A stretch of DNA of 64,000 bases, from the NCBI GenBank assembly GCA_004211785.1, contig SHBX01000001.1, forward strand, positions 62,001 through 126,000. Direction: 5' to 3'. A model generated the notes under the pieces. It had not been told where the DNA came from. It ran no database searches and saw only the letters and a program-made list of their open reading frames with translations. Both the position numbers and the translations under genes were made by a program. Each line of letters starts with the position of its first letter. Position 1 is the first letter of the stretch. Below are positions 9,415-18,380 of this stretch, one piece after another. Source of the DNA: Winogradskyella sp. (GTDB taxonomy: Bacteria; Bacteroidota; Bacteroidia; Flavobacteriales; Flavobacteriaceae).

Positions 9415-12039
9415 ATGTTTTCGTTATTCTTAAACCAAAAAACCCATCTTTTGAAAACGTTTACAAAAGCCTCAATATTAGTCTTTTTAATGGCGATTAT
9501 CGCCCAGAGTTGCTCTCGTAAAAAGGATAACTTTATTAATAGGGCTTGGCATTCTGTAGGTACAGAATACAACATACTATACAATGGCGAAATTGCACTG
9601 CAGCAAGGTCTCCAAACCGTTAACAATGCCTTTACAGAAAACTTTTGGGAACAACTACCCATAGAACGTTTTGAAGCAAAGGACGAAGTTCGTCTTGGTA
9701 ATGAGGCCGAAAACTCAGACTTTGAGCGTGCTGAAGAAAAAGCAACCAAAGCTATCCAAAAGCACAGCATGACTATTAACGGAAAAGAAAAAAATCCGCA
9801 AATAGATGAGTCATACTTGTTATTAGGTAAAGCTAGATATTATGATCAACGTTTTATACCTGCATTAGCAGCATTCAATAATATCTTAAATAAATATCCA
9901 ACAAGCGATAAGATTAATCAAGTAAAGGTTTGGCGTGAAAAAACGAACCTCCGTTTAGGAAGCCCAGAACTGACCATCAAAAACCTAAAGCGTCATCTAA
10001 AGCAAGAAGAAGTTGAAGGGCAAGACTTAGCTGATATCACAGCAGTTTTAGCAGATGCATATCTTGCAATAAAAGAAAAAGATACAGCATTAAAATATTT
10101 GGATACAGCAGTAGTTGCTACAAAAATTAATGCTCAAAAGGCACGTTACCATTTTATAAGAGGTCAATTATACAACCAGTTTGACAAAAAAGATAGTGCT
10201 AATATGGCTTTTGATGAGATTATAGATATGCACCGTAAAATACCAAGAGCATTTTACATCAATGCGCATTTAGCTAAGTCCGATAATTTTGACATTGAAA
10301 ATGGCGATAAGTTATTGTTCATGGAATATCTCACAGAGTTAGAAGAAAATAGAGAAAATCGTCCTTTTTTAGACAAAATATATCACAGAATCGCAAGGTT
10401 TCATCAAGCAGAAAGCAGAGATAGTCTATCTGAAGCTTACTACAATAAATCTATAAAGGCTACCCAAGGAGATACAGAGTTAAACTCAAGAAATTACCTC
10501 ATACTTGGTGATATGTATTTTGATAGAACAGAGTACAAAACTGCCGGCGCATATTACGACAGTACGCTTACAAATATGGTTGAAAAGACAAAACCATATC
10601 GTGTAGTTAAGAAAAAACGAATAAACCTTGATGATGTTATTTATTATGAAGGCATTGCGAGAGCAGGAGACAGCATACTTAATGCTGTAAGCTTACCTAA
10701 AGAACAGCAAATAGCACTTTATGCTGATTATATAAAAGAATTAAAAGCTCAAGATTCTATTGCTGCAGAAGTTGAAAAGATACGAGCACAAAAATTAGCC
10801 AGTAAAGCTTCTGGAAAAGGAAATGGTATAGCAGGATTCAATAAACCTCAGCGAGCTAATTTACCTGGCGTACCAGGAAATAATAATGGCGGTAATTCAG
10901 ATTTTTATTTCTATAACCAGACGACAGTATCTTATGGTAAAAATGAATTTTTAAAATTGTGGGGACAACGTAAACTTCAAGATAATTGGAGATTGTCTAA
11001 TAGCCGTGATAATTCGGGTTCTGTTTCAGGCAAAGAAGAAGGTGTTGAAGAAAATATTACGCAGCTAGAGCGTTACGACCCTGAATTTTATATTAAAAGA
11101 TTACCAACGGATAAAGTTGTTTTAGATAGTATTGGCAAAGAAAGAAACTTTGCATATTACCAATTGGGACTTATATATAAGGAAAAATTTAAGGAGTATG
11201 TATTGGCAAAAGATAAGCTTGAAGGGTTGTTAGAAAACAATCCAGAAGAGCGATTAGTATTGCCTTCAAAATATCAGCTATATAAAATTTATTTGCTTCT
11301 AGGACAGAATGATGAAGCTGAAATTGCTAAGAACAGAATTATTTCCGAACATCCAGATTCTAGATACGCAGATATTTTACGTAATCCAGATTCTCAGTTA
11401 GCCAAAGACCAAAACAACCCAGAAACTGTATACGAGAACCTATATAGGAAGTTCGAAGTTCAAGAATATGCAAAAGTTATTGCCTCCGCAGAAGAAAACA
11501 TTAAACGTTTTGAAGGTGATGGATTTGTGCCAAAGTTTGAAATTTTAAAAGCATCGGCTCTTGGCCGCTTAAAAGGATATGAAGCATATAAAGAAGCAGT
11601 AAATTATGTGGCATTGACTTATCCCAATTCTGAAGAAGGTAAACAGGCACAGAAGATTTTAACAGATGCGCTTCCAATGCTAAAAAATAAAGACTTCTTG
11701 CCAGAAGATGAAGGCAATTCGTTTCACGTCATTTATCAATTTGATAGCACCAATAAAGAAGAAATACAGGAATTTAAAAAAGAGCTTTCAAAAATAATGG
11801 AAAGACTTCCTTATCCAGACATAAGTCTTTCAAAAGATGTATACGACAAAAACACTACCTTTATAGTAGTCCACGGTCTAAAATATATTACATCAGCTTT
11901 AGGTTTTGGACCTACGCTTCAAGATTACAAAGAAGATAATACCAAAGGTATTACTAAGGAATATTTTACAATATCTTCTGCCAATTACGCCATTGTTCAA
12001 AGACACAAAAATTTAGGAGACTACATTAATCCAGAATAA
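9415..12039 (+). CDS. porW: TPR lipoprotein, SprE/PorW-like (T9SS/gliding motility)
   Basis: Lipobox IAQSC, TPR content, N-terminal RKKDNFINRAWHSVGTEYNILYNGEIAL typical of SprE/PorW. Confidence 0.8.
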   Translation: MFSLFLNQKTHLLKTFTKASILVFLMAIIAQSCSRKKDNFINRAWHSVGTEYNILYNGEIALQQGLQTVNNAFTENFWEQLPIERFEAKDEVRLGNEAENSDFERAEEKATKAIQKHSMTINGKEKNPQIDESYLLLGKARYYDQRFIPALAAFNNILNKYPTSDKINQVKVWREKTNLRLGSPELTIKNLKRHLKQEEVEGQDLADITAVLADAYLAIKEKDTALKYLDTAVVATKINAQKARYHFIRGQLYNQFDKKDSANMAFDEIIDMHRKIPRAFYINAHLAKSDNFDIENGDKLLFMEYLTELEENRENRPFLDKIYHRIARFHQAESRDSLSEAYYNKSIKATQGDTELNSRNYLILGDMYFDRTEYKTAGAYYDSTLTNMVEKTKPYRVVKKKRINLDDVIYYEGIARAGDSILNAVSLPKEQQIALYADYIKELKAQDSIAAEVEKIRAQKLASKASGKGNGIAGFNKPQRANLPGVPGNNNGGNSDFYFYNQTTVSYGKNEFLKLWGQRKLQDNWRLSNSRDNSGSVSGKEEGVEENITQLERYDPEFYIKRLPTDKVVLDSIGKERNFAYYQLGLIYKEKFKEYVLAKDKLEGLLENNPEERLVLPSKYQLYKIYLLLGQNDEAEIAKNRIISEHPDSRYADILRNPDSQLAKDQNNPETVYENLYRKFEVQEYAKVIASAEENIKRFEGDGFVPKFEILKASALGRLKGYEAYKEAVNYVALTYPNSEEGKQAQKILTDALPMLKNKDFLPEDEGNSFHVIYQFDSTNKEEIQEFKKELSKIMERLPYPDISLSKDVYDKNTTFIVVHGLKYITSALGFGPTLQDYKEDNTKGITKEYFTISSANYAIVQRHKNLGDYINPE

Positions 12040-12050
12040 AATTATTAACC

Positions 12051-12476
12051 ATGTTTTCAGACAAAAAACAAAAAACGATTATGGATACAAGCTCACAACA
12101 AAATATTATTGCGCACGGCACAAGAATCGTTGGGGATATTGACAGTAAAGGTCCTTTTAGAATTGACGGCTCTGTTGAAGGTAATGTTAGAACTGAGGGT
12201 AAGGTTGTCATTGGTAAAGCAGGGAACGTCACAGGAACCTTAGAAGGAGTTAATGTAGATATAGAAGGAAGGTTCTCAGGAAAACTTTTAATAAAAGGAA
12301 CATTATCCCTTAAATCTTCTGCTCATATCGAAGGCGAAGTACAAGTCAGTAAACTAGCTGTAGAACCTGGAGCAACATTTAACGCAACCTGTAGCATGAA
12401 AGGCGCTGTTAAAGCACTTAATAATGGAGAAAAAACATCCGAAAAAAGCAATAAGGGAACAGAAAGAACGGCTTAA
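12051..12476 (+). CDS. Bactofilin (polymer-forming cytoskeletal protein)
   Basis: Bactofilin beta-helix pattern: GTRIVGDIDSKGPFRIDGSVEGNVRTEGKVVIGKAG. Confidence 0.9.
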   Translation: MFSDKKQKTIMDTSSQQNIIAHGTRIVGDIDSKGPFRIDGSVEGNVRTEGKVVIGKAGNVTGTLEGVNVDIEGRFSGKLLIKGTLSLKSSAHIEGEVQVSKLAVEPGATFNATCSMKGAVKALNNGEKTSEKSNKGTERTA

Positions 12477-12675
12477 TACTTACGCGCGATTTTCTGGGAT
12501 TGCCATACAAATGGGTGCAATGATTGCCATAGGCACATTTGTTGGCGTTAAACTCGATGAGAAGTATCCTAACAAAAACAATCTCTTTACACTTGGTTTT
12601 ACTTTAGGATCTGTAATTGCATCACTAGTTTATGTAATAAAACGTATTATTGCAGCTTCAAAAGATAATTCTTAG
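12424..12675 (+). CDS. AtpZ/AtpI family protein
   Basis: Two TM helices, RFSGIAIQMGAMIAIGTFVGVKLDEKYP; upstream of ATP synthase genes. Confidence 0.8.
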   Translation: MEKKHPKKAIREQKERLNTYARFSGIAIQMGAMIAIGTFVGVKLDEKYPNKNNLFTLGFTLGSVIASLVYVIKRIIAASKDNS

Positions 12676-12683
12676 AAACCATT

Positions 12684-13079
12684 ATGGAAGCATTTAAAAA
12701 GAGACAGATTTCGTTTTTATTACAACTTGTTGCTGTGACTGCTATTTTATTAGGGCTACACATGTATTTAGTAAGCTACTTTGCCGAGGAAGTAGATTTC
12801 TTTTTTCCTGTTTGGCATATTTATGTATTTCATTTTTTAGTAACTGCAGCTTTCTATACTATTATTAATTACAGATTCTCATCTGGTAAAACAAACATCT
12901 TCAACTTGTTTATGGGGCTTACGTTTTTAAAAATGATTTTTGCTATTCTTTTTCTGCTACCATTATTACTTTCTGATTTTGAAAACAAACAACCAGATGT
13001 TTTCAATTTTTTCATTCCTTATTTTATGTATTTATTTTTTGAAGTTTATGCGTTAACCAAGTTTCTTCAAAAGGCATAA
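12684..13079 (+). CDS. Small membrane protein of ATP synthase locus (DUF6168-like)
   Basis: Four predicted TM segments between atpZ and atpB. Confidence 0.6.
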   Translation: MEAFKKRQISFLLQLVAVTAILLGLHMYLVSYFAEEVDFFFPVWHIYVFHFLVTAAFYTIINYRFSSGKTNIFNLFMGLTFLKMIFAILFLLPLLLSDFENKQPDVFNFFIPYFMYLFFEVYALTKFLQKA

Positions 13080-13133
13080 AAATCAATAAAATATGCTGCA
13101 AAAAGCACTTTAAAAATTATATCAAAATTAGTG

Positions 13134-13164
13134 TTTGTCAATTCATATAATGTGCGTACATTTG
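13134..13164 (+). promoter_or_regulatory. Promoter TTTG-N19-TACATTTG for atpB
   Basis: Full match to the Bacteroidota -33/-7 consensus; lies inside the computed ORF 13131-14285 and ends 38 nt before ATG 13203. Confidence 0.75.
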
Positions 13165-13202
13165 CACCGAATTTAAAGCAAGGTATTTTTAACCCCGTAA
13201 GA

Positions 13203-14285
13203 ATGAGAATAAACACCTTAAAAAACATCATATTATCTGCATTGTTTATTGCAGTATTTAATGTGAGTTTTGCCTCAGACTCTAAAGGAGGAGATGGCGA
13301 AGAAAAATTCAATCCTAATGAAATGATTATGCATCACGTTAAGGATGCTCACGAGTTTCATATTATAGATTGGAACAAAAAACCAATCTCACTTCCTTTG
13401 CCAATCATTTTATGGACAGATAATGGCTTAACTACCTTTATGTCTTCAGGGTTTCATCATGACGATTCTGGTAAAGAAGTTGTTGAAAAGAACGGTGGTA
13501 AGTTTGTTAAGTTTCATGAAAAAATATATCAACTCAATGATGGTGAAACTGTAGCGGTTTTCAATGATAAGCATGAGTTGACTAATGCTGTAAAGCCACT
13601 AGATTTCTCTATTACAAGAAACGTATTTATGATGTGGGTTTCTGTAATGGTTTTACTATTTATATTCTTTTCTGCGGCGCGAAGCTATAAAAAGAGTAAA
13701 AATAATGTACCATCAGGTATTGGTAGTTTTGTTGAGCCTTTAGTGGTATTTGTAAGAGATGAAATTGCTAGACCAATGATTGGTGAGCATAAGTATAAAA
13801 GATACATGCCGTATTTGTTAACCGTATTTTTCTTTATATGGATTAACAATATTTTTGGATTGATTCCAATATTAAACGGCGCAAACTTAAGTGGTAATAT
13901 AGCATTTACGATGGTGCTTGCATTATTTACTTTTATAATTACAACATTAAGTGGTAACAAAAACTATTGGCAACATATTTTCTGGATGCCTGGAGTTCCT
14001 GTACCAATGAAAATATTTTTAATGCCAATTGAGATTATCGGGATGTTTACTAAACCAATATCTCTAATGATTCGTTTGTTTGCCAACATCACCGCTGGCC
14101 ACATTATTATCTTAGCGTTAATGTCTTTAATATTCATTTTCAAATCTGTAGCAATTGCACCAGTTTCTGTAGCGTTTTCATTATTTATTACTGTTATTGA
14201 GATTGTTGTAACAGCTATACAAGCATATATATTTACAATATTGTCAGCCTTATATTTTGGTATGGCAACAGAAGAAGCACATTAA
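13203..14285 (+). CDS. atpB: F0F1 ATP synthase subunit a (start corrected to 13203)
   Basis: Signal-peptide-like MRINTLKNIILSALFIAVFNVSFA; ATPase a motif PISLMIRLFANITAGHIIILALMSL. Confidence 0.93.
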   Translation: MRINTLKNIILSALFIAVFNVSFASDSKGGDGEEKFNPNEMIMHHVKDAHEFHIIDWNKKPISLPLPIILWTDNGLTTFMSSGFHHDDSGKEVVEKNGGKFVKFHEKIYQLNDGETVAVFNDKHELTNAVKPLDFSITRNVFMMWVSVMVLLFIFFSAARSYKKSKNNVPSGIGSFVEPLVVFVRDEIARPMIGEHKYKRYMPYLLTVFFFIWINNIFGLIPILNGANLSGNIAFTMVLALFTFIITTLSGNKNYWQHIFWMPGVPVPMKIFLMPIEIIGMFTKPISLMIRLFANITAGHIIILALMSLIFIFKSVAIAPVSVAFSLFITVIEIVVTAIQAYIFTILSALYFGMATEEAH

Positions 14286-14289
14286 TTAA

Positions 14290-14526
<237 letters not shown>

Positions 14527-14606
14527 TTAATGCATTAAATTACATACAGAAGTAACGGTTGGTTGCTTCTGTATGTAAAATTTAAATTATTTAAAACAAA
14601 ACAAGA

Positions 14607-15101
14607 ATGGAATTAGTAAACCCTGGGTTTGGATTAGTATTTTGGACAGCAATTACGTTCCTAATCTTACTTTTTATATTAAGAAAATTTGCTTGGAAAC
14701 CAATACTTGGAGCTGTAAACGATAGAGAAGAAGGTATCAAAGATGCTTTAGCCTCTGCTGAAAAAGCACGTCAAGAAATGGAAAATCTTACAGCAGATAA
14801 TGAGCGTATCCTACAAGAGGCACGTGCTGAGCGCGAGTCTATGTTAAAAGATGCTCGCGAAATGAAGAATAAGATGATTGCCGATGCTAAAGACGAAGCG
14901 CAAGCACAAGCCAGTAAAATGATTGAGCAAGCACAAGTAGCTATCGAAAGCGAAAAGAAAGCAGCCATGGCAGAATTAAAAAACCATGTTGCAGGTCTAT
15001 CAATAGATATTGCAGAAAAAGTAGTACGTAAAGAATTATCTAACAAAAACAGTCAAGAGAAATTGGTTGAAGAAATGTTAGGTGAAGCAACTTTAAACTA
15101 A
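14607..15101 (+). CDS. atpF: F0F1 ATP synthase subunit b
   Basis: N-terminal TM plus long charged helix; operon position. Confidence 0.93.
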   Translation: MELVNPGFGLVFWTAITFLILLFILRKFAWKPILGAVNDREEGIKDALASAEKARQEMENLTADNERILQEARAERESMLKDAREMKNKMIADAKDEAQAQASKMIEQAQVAIESEKKAAMAELKNHVAGLSIDIAEKVVRKELSNKNSQEKLVEEMLGEATLN

Positions 15102-15109
15102 TAATATAA

Positions 15110-15646
15110 ATGTCAGGATCAAGAGCAGCCATAAGATATGCTAAAGCGATTTTAAGCTTAGCACAAGATCAAAAAGCAGAGGAAGCAGTAAATAACGATA
15201 TGAAATCTATCGTTAATGCTATTGCTCAAAGTACTGAGTTGGATCAGATGCTTCAAAGTCCTGTTGTAAGATCATTAGACAAGAAAGTAGTTTTGTCTTC
15301 GATATTTACAAACGCTAATACTAATACAATAAACCTTATAGATACTTTAATATCTAATAAGAGATTAGCACTTTTAAATGATGTTGCGGGAAGTTATATT
15401 CACCTATACGATTTGTTAAGAGGCAGTCAAGTTGCCACTGTAACAACAGCAGTAGCCTTAACAGATGACTTAGAAACTAAAGTCTTAGCAAAAATAAAAG
15501 AGCTTACAGGAAAAGAAGCAGAATTAAAAAATATAGTTGATGAAAGCATATTAGGTGGTTTCATTTTGCGAGTTGGTGATATTCAGTATAATGCTAGTAT
15601 TGCAAATAAACTCGATAAATTAAAAAGAGAATTTACATTAAATTAA
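15110..15646 (+). CDS. atpH: F0F1 ATP synthase subunit delta
   Basis: SRAAIRYAKAILSLA N-terminus, ILGGFILRVGDIQYNASI C-terminus. Confidence 0.93.
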   Translation: MSGSRAAIRYAKAILSLAQDQKAEEAVNNDMKSIVNAIAQSTELDQMLQSPVVRSLDKKVVLSSIFTNANTNTINLIDTLISNKRLALLNDVAGSYIHLYDLLRGSQVATVTTAVALTDDLETKVLAKIKELTGKEAELKNIVDESILGGFILRVGDIQYNASIANKLDKLKREFTLN

Positions 15647-15674
15647 GATAATATCTATCTAACTATAAATAAAG

Positions 15675-17255
15675 ATGGCAGAAGTAAAACCAGCTGAAAT
15701 ATCAGCAATCTTAAAACAACAATTGTCAGGTTTTGAAGCAGGAGCTTCATTAGACGAAGTAGGAACAGTATTAACTGTAGGTGATGGTATTGTACGTGCT
15801 TACGGATTAGCTAACGCACAATATGGTGAGCTAGTAGAATTCGAAGGTGGTGCAGAAGGCATTGTACTTAACCTTGAAGAAGATAACGTAGGTATCGTAC
15901 TTTTAGGTACTTCAGTAGGCGTAAAAGAAGGTTCTACAGTAAAACGTACTGAACGTATTGCATCTGTAAAAGTAGGTGAAGGTATTGTTGGACGTGTTGT
16001 AGATACTTTAGGAAATCCAATTGATGGTAAAGGGCCAATCACTGGTGAAACTTATGAGATGCCAGTTGAGCGTAAAGCACCAGGTGTTATCTACAGAGAG
16101 CCAGTAACAGAACCATTACAAACAGGTATTAAAGCAATTGATGCTATGATTCCTGTAGGTAGAGGACAACGTGAGTTGGTAATTGGAGATAGACAAACAG
16201 GTAAGACTACGGTTTGTATAGATACTATCTTAAATCAAAAAGAATTTTACGATGCAGGTGAGCCTGTATATTGTATATATGTAGCAGTTGGGCAAAAAGC
16301 ATCAACAGTTGCAAACATTGCAAAAGTATTAGAAGAAAGAGGCGCACTAGCTTATACAACTATTGTAGCAGCTAACGCATCAGATCCAGCAGCGATGCAA
16401 GTATATGCACCAATGACTGGAGCTTCTATTGGAGAATATTTTAGAGATACTGGTCGACCAGCATTAATCATCTATGATGATTTATCTAAGCAAGCAGTAG
16501 CTTACCGTGAGGTATCTTTATTATTACGTCGTCCTCCAGGACGTGAGGCATATCCTGGTGATGTATTCTATTTACACTCAAGATTATTAGAGCGTTCGGC
16601 AAAGGTTATTAATGACGATAACATTGCTAAAGAGATGAACGATTTGCCAGAATCTCTTAAGCCAATGGTAAAAGGTGGTGGTTCTTTAACTGCTTTACCA
16701 ATTATTGAAACACAAGCGGGAGATGTATCTGCATATATACCAACTAACGTAATTTCGATTACTGATGGTCAGATTTTCTTAGATGGTGATTTATTTAACT
16801 CTGGTGTACGTCCAGCAATTAATGTAGGTATTTCTGTATCTCGTGTTGGTGGTAATGCTCAGATTAAATCAATGAAAAAAGTATCAGGTACCTTAAAATT
16901 AGATCAGGCTCAGTTCCGTGAATTAGAAGCGTTTGCTAAGTTTGGTTCAGATCTAGATGCTTCGACTTTAAACGTTATTAATAAAGGTAAGCGTAATGTT
17001 GAGATTTTAAAGCAAGCTCAAAACGATCCATTTACTGTAGAAGATCAAGTAGCAATCATTTATGCTGGTTCTAAAAACTTATTAAAAGATGTCCCTGTAG
17101 ATAAAGTAAAAGAATTCGAAAGAGATTATGTTGAGTTCTTAAATGCTAAACACAGAGGGACTTTAGATACACTTAAAGCAGGTAAATTAACTGACGAGGT
17201 TATTGACACTTTAACAAGTGTAGCAAAGGACTTATCAAGTAAGTTTAGGGCTTAA
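15675..17255 (+). CDS. atpA: F0F1 ATP synthase subunit alpha
   Basis: [10 protein letters not shown]-loop; high similarity throughout to AtpA. Confidence 0.98.
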   Translation: MAEVKPAEISAILKQQLSGFEAGASLDEVGTVLTVGDGIVRAYGLANAQYGELVEFEGGAEGIVLNLEEDNVGIVLLGTSVGVKEGSTVKRTERIASVKVGEGIVGRVVDTLGNPIDGKGPITGETYEMPVERKAPGVIYREPVTEPLQTGIKAIDAMIPVGRGQRELVIGDRQTGKTTVCIDTILNQKEFYDAGEPVYCIYVAVGQKASTVANIAKVLEERGALAYTTIVAANASDPAAMQVYAPMTGASIGEYFRDTGRPALIIYDDLSKQAVAYREVSLLLRRPPGREAYPGDVFYLHSRLLERSAKVINDDNIAKEMNDLPESLKPMVKGGGSLTALPIIETQAGDVSAYIPTNVISITDGQIFLDGDLFNSGVRPAINVGISVSRVGGNAQIKSMKKVSGTLKLDQAQFRELEAFAKFGSDLDASTLNVINKGKRNVEILKQAQNDPFTVEDQVAIIYAGSKNLLKDVPVDKVKEFERDYVEFLNAKHRGTLDTLKAGKLTDEVIDTLTSVAKDLSSKFRA

Positions 17256-17304
17256 TTATAAAACTAATGTCACTCCTAGTTTAGGAGTCTTTATAAATTA
17301 AAGA

Positions 17305-18165
17305 ATGGCAAACTTAAAAGAAATACGTAACAGAATATCATCAGTCTCTTCAACGATGCAGATTACTAGCGCCATGAAAATGGTATCTGCTGCAAAATTG
17401 AAAAAGGCCCAAGATGCTATTACTGCAATGCGTCCTTACTCTAATAAGTTAACAGAACTATTACAGAGTTTAAGTGCTAATTTAGATGCAGATTCTGGAA
17501 GTAAGTATTCTGTTCAGAGAGAAGTTAAAAACGTTTTAGTTGTTGCTATCACTTCCAATAGAGGTTTGTGTGGCGCTTTTAATTCTAACATTATCAAACA
17601 GACCAATACTTTAATTAATGACGTTTATTCAGATAAAAACGTTTCAGTTTTAGCTATTGGTAAAAAAGCAAATGATGCTTTTTCAAAACAAGACAGAGTT
17701 ATCGCAAATAAAAGTGAAGTTTTTGATGACTTAACTTTTGATAATGTAGCCGAAATAGCAGAGATGTTAATGGATAAGTTTGTTTCTGATGATTTTGATA
17801 AAATAGAACTAGTTTACAACAGTTTTAAAAATGCTGCTACCCAGGTAGTAATGTCAGAGCAATTTTTACCAATAGTACCAGTTGAAGGCGAGGCAAACAC
17901 AAATCTAGATTACATTTTTGAGCCATCTAAAGAAGAAATTGTTGAAACCTTAATTCCTAAGTCATTAAAAACTCAGTTATTCAAAGGCATTAGAGATTCT
18001 TTTGCTTCTGAGCATGGTGCACGTATGACAGCAATGCATAAAGCAACAGATAATGCAACAGAGCTTAGAGATCAGCTGAAATTAACTTATAACAAAGCAA
18101 GACAAGCAGCTATTACTAACGAAATCCTCGAAATTGTTGGTGGGGCTGAAGCACTAAACAACTAG
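17305..18165 (+). CDS. atpG: F0F1 ATP synthase subunit gamma
   Basis: N-terminal NRISSVSSTMQITSAMKMVSAAKL, C-terminal KARQAAITNEILEIVGGAEAL. Confidence 0.97.
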   Translation: MANLKEIRNRISSVSSTMQITSAMKMVSAAKLKKAQDAITAMRPYSNKLTELLQSLSANLDADSGSKYSVQREVKNVLVVAITSNRGLCGAFNSNIIKQTNTLINDVYSDKNVSVLAIGKKANDAFSKQDRVIANKSEVFDDLTFDNVAEIAEMLMDKFVSDDFDKIELVYNSFKNAATQVVMSEQFLPIVPVEGEANTNLDYIFEPSKEEIVETLIPKSLKTQLFKGIRDSFASEHGARMTAMHKATDNATELRDQLKLTYNKARQAAITNEILEIVGGAEALNN

Positions 18166-18193
18166 GACTAAGACAAATATTTAAAATATCAAA

Positions 18194-18223
18194 AAAACCT
18201 CACTTTTTAAGTGGGGTTTTTTT
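18194..18223 (+). terminator. Intrinsic terminator after atpG
   Basis: AACCTCAC ttttTAA GTGGGGTT stem (one G-U) then T-run. Confidence 0.85.
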
Positions 18224-18380
18224 ATAGATTATTGTTTTATAAGTAGAAAGGCGTATTAACTATCAAAAATTGTTTTTTGGATGTAATGTATTGCATTTAG
18301 TTGCGTCTATTTAAGAATATCATAATCATATTTTCAATATCGAATAAAATTGAAGATATTTGATTTCCAAAAAAAGTAAA

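Noticed and set aside
9396-9770. 124-aa minus-strand ORF at the start of the sprE-like gene
   Set aside because: Shadow ORF over a lipoprotein gene with credible signal peptide.
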